A stretch of DNA of 64,000 nt, taken from NCBI GenBank assembly GCA_934047225.1, contig OW204005.1:18918396-18982395 (forward strand). Direction: 5' to 3'. Positions 29,186-40,800 of this stretch are shown here, piece after piece. Under the pieces are notes generated by a model. The model did not search any database. It saw nothing but the letters and a program-made list of their open reading frames with translations, and was not told where the DNA came from. Positions within the stretch are counted from its first letter, which is position 1. Every line of letters starts with the position of its first letter. Source of the DNA: Ypsolopha sequella. Its lineage: Eukaryota; Arthropoda; Insecta; Lepidoptera; Ypsolophidae. The translations under genes were made by a program, and so were the position numbers.

Positions 29186-30780
29186 CAAGAACCCACCGTA
29201 AAATTCTGCACATATCTGTTTTGAATAGAAATGGATTTAAATGAAAGATTACACATGGAGTCATACACCGCTACAGGGTTGCCATGCAAAATCTTGGCAC
29301 AATATCCTTTAAGGCTGCATATAGAAAGTCAGATTTAGCACCTCATTTTGCAACAATCAGAACTGAACTCTATGACGTTTCCTTTTAGTTTAAAATAGTG
29401 CGCCCTCAGCCGTGTTTGTTACGACCACCAAGAAACACGCGCTCACGAAAAACTGCGTTTTTATTTAATAATTGGTTTCTAGATGAATTTATTAAAATGT
29501 TCTAAATTGGTTAGACGGAGTTATTGTTCACATATTTTTAATACAATTTCGAGGCTGTAAAATTCAAGAAAGGCCCTTTAACACTCGAAAAACGTGAAAT
29601 TCAGAGGTAGGTTTGTAGTTTTTTTCTATCAAGCGAGATAAAGCTTTTGCGCTTTTGCTAAATTGATTAGATTAGATTAGATCAGCCCTAAGTCTACTAT
29701 CTATACTATTTTATAAAACCGATTGACTAAGTTACACAATTTAAAATAGTCATTTTAAGTTGTGCATCTGGTTGAAATTGATGGGATTTATTTAATTATG
29801 GATGTACCTGATCTTTTATGTACCCAAATTCTGAGAAAAATAAATGATTTCTTCTTCATTTCATGAAGCGCGCAAATCATGAACAACACCGACCAACAAC
29901 AGACTTTCAAGAGTTCTTTGGAAGAAATTAGGTATATCCTCTCCTTGTATCCTCTCCTCATTCACCATACTGAAGACGAATATGCTCAAAATGTGTAAGT
30001 CCTTTAATATTAAACATAAAGCTAAACTATGTGCTAAGCATTTGGGATTACGCACTAACGGAGATAATCCAGTTTATATATCCGAGCAACTTACAGCTAA
30101 AGGGGGATCCTTGCATTTCCTCGGGCGTGAACTTATTAAATCCAAAGCGTATAAGTTCTGTTGGACTGCCTATGGCGAAGTTTATGTACGGAAAGATGAA
30201 AACACACCTATCATAACGATCAACAATGAGGCTCAGGTACATCAACTTACGCAGGGCTGAATTATTACAATACTCAAATTAAAAATACATATTGTGTCTC
30301 TTTTAGTAATTATTCGAAATTACAAGTGTATGCATATTGTATCTTTGTTAAAAACACAGCTGAATGCATACTTACACTTGTCAAATAAAACACACAAAAC
30401 AAAATGCATAACTGCCTCTATCAAAACCTAATAAAAATTTAGTAAAAAGGGCATGACATACTCTTAATACAGGAACATTACTGAATTAAATTTATTTAAA
30501 TCATTAATTGTAACGAAAATGACGTTTAATTAGCTGTAATTCATTCAACTAGGTACTCATTTAGTTCCCATTCGTAACTCTTATTGCTATGGCTTAACGG
30601 CTTGATTTGCTTGATTCGTGAAATGAATGGTATTTAAAGGTACTTGTGCCAAGATTTTGCATAGCAACCCTGCGGCGGTGTATGACCCAATGTGTAATCT
30701 TTCATTTAAATCACATTTCGATAAAAACAGATAGGTGTCAAATGTTACGGTGGGATCTTGGGCTATTATGACGACACCCT
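29186..30780. mobile_element. element bounded by about 120-bp inverted repeats
   Basis: The left arm (29186-29310) contains ACAGGGTTGCCATGCAAAATCT; its inverse is in the right arm (30640-30780) as AGATTTTGCATAGCAACCCT. The arms also share ATTTAAATGAAAGATTACAC. The right arm ends where the conserved caspase A promoter begins. The interior contains a LINE ORF1 remnant. Confidence 0.5.
29982..30260 (+). pseudogene. LINE ORF1 C-terminal fragment (FP-like domain)
   Basis: Ends with LIKSKAYKFCWTAYGEVYVR then KDENTPIITINNEAQVHQL, the pattern of the FP-like C-terminal domain in ORF1 proteins of many insect LINEs (K..Y.W...G.I..R..E..P...I.....L). The upstream part is out of frame or missing. Confidence 0.45.
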
Positions 30781-30957
30781 GGTAGCTGTTCGTATAAAAA
30801 CTTATCATTTGTTGTCTGTATTATCTCAAATGATAAAACAATTTTATACCTATTCCCTGCAATGCTTCCAATCATTATTGTAGTTACAACACAATACTTA
30901 TCGAGAACTAATGCGTTTAATTTCTTTCCGGATAATATTCCAAGTTTTTTTTATGTG
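30768..30957 (+). promoter_or_regulatory. caspase A core promoter and 5' UTR with three GATA-type sites
   Basis: Conserved with the same region of copy B. TATAAAAA at 30793-30800; GATA-type motifs TTATCA (30802), TTATCT (30821) and TGATAA (30831). A further block, ACACAATACTTATCGAGAAC, lies about 50-60 bp before the start codon in both genes. The spacings of the three GATA sites are identical in A and B. The transcription start is not determined. Confidence 0.55.
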
Positions 30958-31831
30958 ATGGGGTCTGTTTTTTATGGTTCTGGGAATGAAACTGCTGACA
31001 CGGTAGATGGAGAACATGACGAGGTATTTAATTTTGAAATTTCAAGGCGAAGCAAAAATTTTGACAAATCTCATGATATCGAAACAAAAGAAAGTGATTC
31101 GGGTGACGAAGACACAATTATGAATCATGCTGATATAGATCCAATAACACATGATAAGGATTATAGATTTTCGTTCAATAATCCAAGAAAGACTCTAGAA
31201 AATATTCAGCCTAGAGGTAACGTTGTTAGAGATGCGATGATGTTTGCTCGACCGGATCTTTCTGAAGACGATGATGGCTTAGAAGATGTTCCTAATGATA
31301 ATGATGAAGCAGTACAAAACAATGCAGTAGCTGCCAACCCTGTAGTAAATGACAATAATTCTGAAGAAAGAGACGACACTACGTCACCATCATCGGAAGT
31401 TGCATCATCCTCGAATCCTTCGATTCACGAAGATGGTATCTTAAGTTCTAAACCTACCGAAGAACACGAAGAAGAAGCCGAAGAAACTTTTCCAGAACAA
31501 GCAAACATCGTCAACTTACCGAAGGAGCTCATACCTATCGCAGACACTGGCAAAGGCAAACAAGTTGAATATGTTACTGACAAAGAGGTCAAATTTATAC
31601 GTAAGAATGATAGAGCCCTACCTAAACATGCTGAAACATATCAACTAGAAACTTTTGAAAAAAACGCTATGATTATTTTTAACCAGGAGAATATAGTTGG
31701 ATATAACAAGCCTAGAGAAGGAACCAAACAAGATGTTGATACTCTTAACAAAACATTTTTGCCGTTCGGTTTTGAAGTCGATCTTCACAATGATTTTCGA
31801 AGGGATGAGATTTTTAAAGAGTTGGATAGAT
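30958..31831 (+). CDS. caspase A exon 1: acidic prodomain and start of p20
   Basis: Starts MGSVFYGSGNETADTVDGE. Ends GAT AGA T/GTAAGT (phase 1). The last 67 residues align with the beginning of effector caspase p20 (FEKNAMIIFN...FGFEVDLH). Confidence 0.85.
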
Positions 31832-34800
31832 GTAAGTTTTGAAAACAATGTTAAGCAACTAAAAATCCATAGTTTTTTTTTTGTCAATTTGTTGCATAAG
31901 TATTCAAAACCCCATCATTTCTGCTGTGCATATACAGGAGAGTTTTGGGATGTTGTGTGTTAATTAATCAGCCTATATCGATGCATTTTGGTAGGTATTA
32001 AGCATTATCTTTGCCACGTCATTATCTCTATGTCATCCATTGTCCTCTACCAACCTGACGCTATCATCGCACCAACGTGCAATTGGCCAGCCTACACCAG
32101 TCCACTGTCCCACTTCCTATCTTACCATTTGACACATCTCGTGAGTCTACCAAATTATGTTTATCTACCTCATTTTTGCCAGTGAAACTAACCATAATCC
32201 CCACACGTTTCCAGTCAGCAAGCAAAACTTCACTGACTACGGCTGCATTGCGGTCGTGGTCCTCACCCACGGATCCGACATGGGCTCTCTGAGGGCCAAG
32301 GACAGGAGGTTCTACGAAACTGACGTCATCAACTACTTCAGGACTAGTGTCAACGATAACCATACGTTAGTCACCAAGCCGATCCTTATAATAATTCAGG
32401 TAAAGTTTTGTGCAGGGACCAGAATAATTTATTTATTTACGTTTATTGTACAGTGGAGACCACATCAAGCTATACACTTGCAGTACGACATTAGCCCCTA
32501 CAGAGAAGAATATAAGATAGGTACAAAGTCCAATGTGTCTTACTTGATGCGGTCTCCACTGTACATTTACACAAATTCATGAAAAAGGACATTGAAATAT
32601 TTCACAGTGTACAAAGGAGGCACTTATTGCTAGTAGCAATATCTTCCGGGCAACCTTTGGGTAAAAAGAAGATAAGAGAAGAACATAGAGAAATATTTTA
32701 TAAAAACACAATATTGGTATCAAGTTATTGTAAAAATATAAAGCCAAGCTCTATTTACTTGCATTTATTTCGAGAAATCCTCGAAAAACTACAAACAAAT
32801 GTATGTCCATTATCTCTAAAACTGGTGGACTGAAAAATATGAAAAAATCATGGTAATATGTACTTCCGTAAAGACTACAGGAAAAATATAGCGGTTGAGA
32901 AATTCACGAAAACAAAATGACAAAATTCCTAAAACTTTCAAATTACGGAACCCTAGGTAGGAACGCGAATCTGACTCGCAACCCAAAAGATTTATTTCTA
33001 ACTTTTTTTTAAGAGAGTTTATGTCTTTTTGGGACATTGTTTTCATTATTTGGGTATATCAATTAACCATTATTTGTCTATGATTTCTAGGAATTTTAGA
33101 CATTAATGTTAAATGCGATGTGTTATTGCTTATAAAAAAGTGGTCTGTATCTGTATCTACTCATCTGTCATTCATCTGTCAAATCAGTCGGAAGCAAATT
33201 ATTATATCTTGATAGCAAAGGACACATTTCTAAATAGCCATTTCTCAAGTAACGTCACACGAAGGCGAATGGAAGTTGCAGCTTTTTCATAAAAAAATAT
33301 TCATCATGAGGTTTTTTAGACCACAAGTTCTAAAATACGACTTATTGAACCTTAATCTCGAAATGGTTTTCGAAATCTATGCAAAATTTTTTTTCGCTAC
33401 CTGTCATTTATACACCATGACAGGAACATAAAATCTAATAACATTTTCTAATGATGATACTGACCAATTTTCCCATAGAAATTACCTTCGCAATCGGTGA
33501 AGAAAATAATCTAACAGCTGATTCAAAGAAAACGTGACTGGGCGGTGATGTCACACGGTCGCTAACAAAGTTTTTGGTTTTTTATTAAAATCTTTGTTTT
33601 TCTACAGGTTTTATCTGGGGGCACGGCAGTGCCCCCGCCGAGTCTCGCAAAAAAACGCGGAACGGCCGTACCATCCTTTTCTCGAAGCAACTCACGGCAC
33701 TTTCAACCCCCCTGTATCTTCATTGTGGGTAAAGCTAGAAGTCTGAAATTTCAGTTACCAAGAGTACTTACTGATCCTACTTCTGACCCCAAATTACAAG
33801 TTTGTACCTATATTTGATTACGAAATATCTCAAGTCAAATTTCCCTTATTTTGTCACTGACTGACTGACACATCATCAAAAGTCTAAAGGTGTTCTAGCA
33901 GGCCTACAAACTTAAAATTTTGCATGCGGTTAGTGTTAAGTGTACATTGCAACAAAAAAATCTAAAAATATTATTTAGGGTTCCTTACCCAAATCTGTGT
34001 TTTGGGTAAGGAACCCTAAAAGACATTTAGTCTATTTAAGAAGAGAAATATCAACATTTCGTAAATAAGTCGCTATTAAACCGGATAAGTGCAAGTCGGA
34101 CTCGCTCACGAAGGGTTCCGTACTACCATCACACAATATGGGTACGAAACCCCAAACCATTATGGTAAATATCAACAATAAAGATGACATAGCAACATAA
34201 AGGCGACAAAAAACAAGGCGCTAAAATGGTAGCGCCTGACAAACAAATCAGCACCTTTTGAACAAGGAACTCTAACATTTATCTGCCCAAAATTGTTATA
34301 TTATAAAGATAGAGCTGAAACAAATAACGTCGAATAATTAGACCCCCCTTGGATTTCCATTTCATATTATTATTTGCCGTGATAGAGGACAAAGTAACAT
34401 ATATTATGTGCAAATATTTACGCGCTATATTCACCTATAACGGCTGAAGCTGTAGACCCCTGTGAAAGATAGATAGACAGCGGAGGCTTAGTAATAGGGT
34501 CCCGCTTTTTCAAAGATGACTAATATTAATACAGTCGTTTATTGTTGGTAGGTAACTAATTAGGAAACAATTGATGATACATTTGTTAAATAGGTGCTCC
34601 CATACTAACTAAAATGAAAAGGTGTTTCCATACAAACTAAAATAACAGACTTGGCTTTACATAAGATCTCACAACTTTTTACGGTGGAAAGATTGCATTG
34701 CGAGACTTGACATTTTTGTACATTTTATGTTTTTGATGGGATAAACCTTACTCCGAGATATTTTGATGACTTACCATACTAACTTGCAATTTGTAATTTC

Positions 34801-37800
34801 GTCAACTCTCCGCTATCCCACTTTCCCATCCCATCCCATCCCATGCGAAAGTTTGGATGGATGTATTAAGTTTGTAACTTCTTTACGCCCGCCGTAACTA
34901 CAGAACCGATTGAGCTGAAACTTTGCACAAGTGCAGTTCTAAACCTAAAGTAAAATATAGGTATGTGTCGATTTGATTTAACACGTTTTAACCTGACAGG
35001 ACTAAACTTAATTTAAGTGTTCTGTTTTTTTCCTTCTGTATCGAAAAGACAAAGACAAGGACGCTTCTTTATCTTGGTGGGCTCGGTTTCCGCACCTAGT
35101 CTCTTACTTGGACCTTGTGCGTGGAAAGTATGGAGCCGGCTATTCCAGCCAGCCCATCTCTCGCCAGAATCCCAAGAGGCGACCTAGGTCGCCACAGGAT
35201 TGGCGAAGCGTCCCCGGTTCGGGTTTTTCCTCGAGGACCCCGATCCTTTAGGCCCCCGTCCTTTAGGACCCCGATCCTTGAGAACCCCGATAAATTTGAA
35301 AAAATGCCAATGTCGCTTAAAGTATAATCGCCAACAAAAGTGTTAAACTAACAAAATGAATAATCAGCAGTTGCTAATAAAGTGGCTCTTATTTCAGCGC
35401 CTTTAGGTCCATAATGCAGCTTTTAAATCACGCGTACTTTTTACTTTATTTAACTGCACTAGTGCTTTTACATTTACCTTTTTTTAATTCCAGCAAAGAT
35501 TTGTACATGTAAAAAATTGTAAACACAGTAAGTACATTGTAATGATTTTTAACGGATGTTGGATCTTTGGTATAAATGATAGGTTTAGTGAAAAATAATC
35601 GTATTATTATTGTTTCATTATAACTAGTTAGTGGCCAGGTAGAATTTTTAACAATGGTTCCACTTTTCTGGGTCGTCATTAGTATTTCTAGGGATCTAAA
35701 ATATGGAATAACATGAAATTATATCAGCTTAACTCTAAACTAGGTTGCATTAACCAAACTAACACATTATTTAATTAATGTACTTTGAAGCACTTTTTGT
35801 ATCGATGGTACACCAGCATGATAATAGCAAAATTAAACAAAAAAAAGATAATCAAATTTATCGGGGTTCTCAAGGACCGGGGTCCTAAAGGACGGGTGTC
35901 TCGAGGACTGGGGTCCTCAAGTATGAACCCCCCGGTTCACCGAGGATCTTAGCCCGTTGTGTGCTGACGCCTACGCAGTCTATCGTCACGTGGGTCGGCG
36001 TTTCTTTGGTCTCCATACAAGCTCTGCATAGAGGACTGTCCGTCAGACCTATATTATAGAAGTGTCTGCTGAGGTTACTATGTCCCGTAATTAGCCTTAC
36101 CATCATGCGAAGGTTCAGTCTATTGAGACGAAGTAGTTTCTTTGTCAGGCGACGGTTCACGGTGGGTAGAACCGCTTTCGTCTGTCTACAAGTTGTCATG
36201 CTTGCCCATCGCTCAGCATGTTTAGAGCTGGTTCTCTCACGCAGCCAGGTTCGATATCTGGTTAAAGGCCAGGGAACCAGTAGCTCAGCACCTACCGGTT
36301 CCATTTTTGCACCTTCCTTTGCCAGTTCATCTGCCGCATCATTGCCCAGCGATCCGCTGTGTCCTTTTATTCACTGGAGGGTGATTTTATTGTGCCGACT
36401 TACCTCTTCCAGTTGATTTAGACACTGTAGTATTAGCCCAGAGTTAACAATAGTCTTGCTTAGGGCTCGTAGTACCGCCGTGCTGTCAGAAAGTATACGA
36501 ATGTTGAGGCCTTTAACTTCCCTTCTGGGCACCGCACTTGTGGCCAGGATAATTCCTACGCATTCCGCTTGGAATATCGTGTTGAGCTTACCCAAGGCTG
36601 TTGACCTGTGAATGTTAAGTTCAGCTGAGTACGCTCCGGCCCCAGTACCCACCTTTGTTTTGGATCCATCCGTATATATCCTTACCTCATGGATATTAGA
36701 GTGATCTGCTGTTTCCTCAAATAGTTGGACGTTGTACTGTCTGTTAAAGAGATGCTTTTTAGGTATTCTGTCACACGGTGCGTCCATCATGGGTTGGTGG
36801 GACACGGCCAACTCAAGAATGCGCGTGTGTGGTGCCCTGTCATCGCTTTTCCACTGTCCAGCCGCCCTGAGTCTGAACGCTGGAACCGCCGCCTCCTGTT
36901 GTATGAACAGGTGTAGCGGCGGGACGTCCAAATGGTCTCAAGGGCCGCGGATGCCGTGGTTCGCATGCAGCTTGTAACAAGGACGCTTAAAATAATGTTA
37001 GTTCTGTCAAATAAGTTAAGTCGTGTTTCACCGAATCAACACTATTGGCTTCTTTATATCAAATCAGTAATAAAATACTTCTTTTGGAAACGCTTATTAT
37101 ATTTCCTTTGTGAGTATTTGTGTAATATCCAAATAAATCATCCCTTGATAATGCCAAAAAGGCGAAACTAGTTGGGAAATATTTACAATTTTCTTACATA
37201 TCCATGAGTTCATAGTTCATGTAATTCAATAATTTTTTTCATTATTTGTTTTTTGTTTGAAAGTTGATTTCAAGGATTTACATCAACGTATGAAATTTTG
37301 TTTTTGTTGTCAGTTTGATAACCAAAATTTCAAAAACAGTTCGTCCTAAATGCCATCAATTTCCATGATAAGATTCGTAATGATTTTTTACAACTGACAC
37401 TTTTCAAAAATTTAATGATGCCGTTAGCTTAATGTTGTCTCATTCGTATACAAATGAAGTTACAACTTACATAATTTGCATTTGCCATTCATAAAAAAAA
37501 TGCAAAAATGTTAGTACTGAAATTTGAGTTTCCTTCAAATTCTTTATAGAAAACGGCAATTTCATATGTAAAGGTTTAATTAATAATAGGTTGTGAAATG
37601 GTGAAACAAAACAAGTGTTTCATCCATGATGATGTTTCACCAAGAGCCGACAATCGCGAATATTAACCTTCTTCATGTGGTCTTATTAATTGTTTTATTC
37701 TATTTTTTGAAATAAGCGTCATGTATACTACCTAATATTCATGAGACGCAAGTTGTGCAGCAAATCCACATCTTGTATACCAGTGTTTCCCAATCCAATC

Positions 37801-40800
37801 AATGCCGGTCCGCAGACATTTTCTGCTGCCCCCTATTCTGTATCTCCGGTTGCACACGGAACCGGATACGTATCATCAAAAACATAGATAAAACAGAAAA
37901 TTCTAAATTGCCTTTAGTCGGTATTGAACTATTAACGAACTGTGTCGTTGCTTCAAGTGTGAACATATCCTTAGACAATCTGAATTCGATTGTATATGTA
38001 TGTTTTTGATGATAGGCACCCAGTCCATGCAGTTGGCAACCAGAGATACATAATAGGCCTGCTGCGGGCCTATTGTGTATCTCTAGTTGCCTTCTGTACT
38101 GGGTGCCTATCATCAAAAACATAGATATACTATCGAATTCAGATTGTCTAAGGATATGTTCACACTTGAAGTGACGACACAGTTCGTTAATAGTTCAATA
38201 CACACTAAAGGCAATTTTGAAATTTCAGTTTTTATCTATGTTTTTGATGATAGGCACCTCGTTCAGCTGGCAACTAAAGATACAGAATAGGGGGCTGGTC
38301 CGCGAAATATTATATTCAGTCGCCACTTTCAATTTTATAAAACAAAACAAAGAAACAGAATGGATGTCAATGCAACGCTTCTTATTTCCGAAACCAAACT
38401 AAAGCCACGGCTATCAAATATTTTGGCTACGAACGAATTTTGGAACGGCAACATATTTCAAATAAATTTTTTGTTTTTATATTTTTCGAGTATTTTTAGT
38501 TAATACTTAGCTCAAATAACAAAGCGCTCCATAACAAGGAATCAATGGTTTTATTTCCTACCGGTCTCTGAAAGGTTTATTTATTTTAAAAAAGGGACAC
38601 CAACAGCACAAGTATTGTTACACTTAAAAAGAGCTTACATTTTTATAAATATTCTGATACATGCGCCACTTATAGGTATACACAACATTTGCCAAGTAAT
38701 TATAAACAAAAGGGAGTAAATCATCACACTACAAAAAGGAAAAATACACAAAAAAATATAGTTTACAAACAATTTAAAAAACTACAAACTAAAATTACCT
38801 AACTAAACACTAAATATACTAAATTAAACCTTAACCTAAGGAAGCTAATCAAATATTAACAAATTGAAAGCTACTACCTACTGGTTACAAAAATACATTA
38901 AAGATTGATTTTTCATTTTGTTACCGGTCCGCAGGTAGAAAAGACTGGGAAACACTTCTGTATGGCACGGGTAATCCCGTGAACGAGTACAAGTGCCTTA
39001 CAACCCATCAACAAAGACTGGGAAACACTGCTGTATAGCACGGGTAATCCCCTGAACAAGTACAATGCCTTACAATCCATCAACAAAGATGAAATAATAA
39101 GTTCCATCGAGTGCCGACAATCACAACCATCAACAATTTTATTACTCATTCATAATCAATATCAATAAAACTAAGTACCCATATCACAAATGCACCGACT
39201 TGAGTACATATGTCAAGGAAAGCCTGCCTCTCCAATTTGATAAGATTAAAACATGATATTGATAAAAATGTATGGACGGATAAATAATGGACAAAGAAAC
39301 AGTAGGTAATGAGAACTGTGAATTTCTTAAGGTGAATGGATACGCCAACTGCAATTTGGACCTGTCTTTGAAGGCCTACTCCTCCCACACGGGTGGTCCA
39401 AAAAATATATGATAGGCATTATAGATTTAAAAATAAATTTGAAGTTTCATAAACTGTTTTTCTATTGTTAGTTTTGACAAAAAAAATCGAACGTCATCGA
39501 AAATTTTACATGATTAACACAAGAATTCTCTTACTCCTTCCAAACGCCTAAAGCGATTTTCATTATTATTTCACCAAATTATAGGAAATTTTTAGATCTA
39601 AAAAATTTAAGTTCAAATTTTTTTTTCCGTTCATGGCGTCCATGTGAAAAGTATTATTTTCTCCTATTTTGCGCTAGCCGGAGACGCAGTGGTTGTCGTA
39701 ACAGCCACTTTTCAAGACGCGCTGAAATGAACATTGTTTCAATGTCGTTTCCGTTGATATTTGTACCGACACACATCGAGTTGCTTATTTAGCGTGGTCT
39801 TACGCCTTAACTGTCTGATGCAACAGGAATTTTAGCGACGACAGCGCCTTCTGTTCAGAATGAACAAGGCGGGAAATCACATAACGCCCTAGTGATCGTT
39901 CAGTATGTGCATTACAAGCTGGTATATCGAGTAGATACAAATTAAATTCGATGTACAGTATGGTGGAAAAATTCGTCGTTTCATACGAACCTCGGTAGCG
40001 CAGTCGGTAGCGCGACTGTCATGTAAGCAGGAGGTCGCAGGTTCAAATCCTGGCCCGAGGAAGATTTTCTAAATATTTGTGCTTTTAAAAAAATTGTTTC
40101 TGATTGATTGCAAGTTTGTAATGCACTCTAATCATAATTAGAGAAATAGTTACTAGTAATTTCTTTGCTTTTTCTAATTTTAGCAGCCGGAGCTAATTCG
40201 GTAGGAGTTGAGAGTTTGAGAGTCCAGCATGGACCAATTAGTTTCTCGAAAATTATTAAAGGGCTGCACAATGCTAAAATTCAGTCCTGCTCATACTCAT
40301 ACTCATTTATTGGTAAAATACAAAAACATTTACAAGTCATTTTAAACAATACAATTATGCGGTATACAATTACAATTGATATAATAATAATACAGTGTGA
40401 TTTATTAGGAAATTAAATGTCAGATAAGGTCAAGTAGGAAATATTACAATGTCTTTCATGTTGTAAAAGGCATTTAGTGTGAGCCATGTCTTCAGCTTTG
40501 TTTCGAATTGTGGTTTTTCAGTTATAGATTTAATGCTCTAACGCTTTTATGTTTTAACTGTCTATCCTGCTCTAATCAGATGCCTCGCACGCAAAACTTC
40601 AGTTATTTTTAAATCGCGGCCACATTAGGACATTAACTATAATTTTTCTTTATGTAATAAATATGGTTTTTTCTAGTAAACATCTGGGTGTGTTCGTTTC
40701 GTTTCAATCAGGTTTAAAATATGGAAACTGAATCGCTTTTTCCGTGGAATTCGTGCTTTTTTAAAGTAATATAATTAAAAGAAGATTGAAAGTATGTTAA

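Larger units (their letters stand above)
35067..36976 (-). mobile_element. 5'-truncated I/R1-type LINE with RNase H domain
   Basis: Flanked by a 12-bp target-site duplication, ACAAGGACGCTT (35055-35066 and 36977-36988). On the minus strand it encodes the RNase H end and C-terminal tail of an ORF2. A 700-bp Mutator-like element is inserted near its 3' end. Confidence 0.75.
34961..37045. mobile_element. GTGTCGATTYGG-family MITE split by a LINE insertion
   Basis: The left end GTGTCGATTTGATTTAACAC and the inverse of the right end (TAAGTCGTGTTTCACCGAAT) match the family at 3071-3489 and 11556-11703. Without the LINE the MITE is about 155 bp, the size of the 11.56 kb copy. Confidence 0.6.

Noticed and set aside
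30862..30957. Upstream in-frame ATG at 30862 as the caspase A start
   Set aside because: The extension is not conserved in copy B, where the matching region has stops and no ATG in frame. Similarity of the proteins starts at the ATG at 30958.
32181..32214. Alternative acceptor 33 bp upstream of caspase exon 2
   Set aside because: The CCAG/TGAAACTAA acceptor is conserved in both copies, but in the phase left by exon 1 it gives an immediate TAA. The downstream acceptor fits the caspase alignment exactly.
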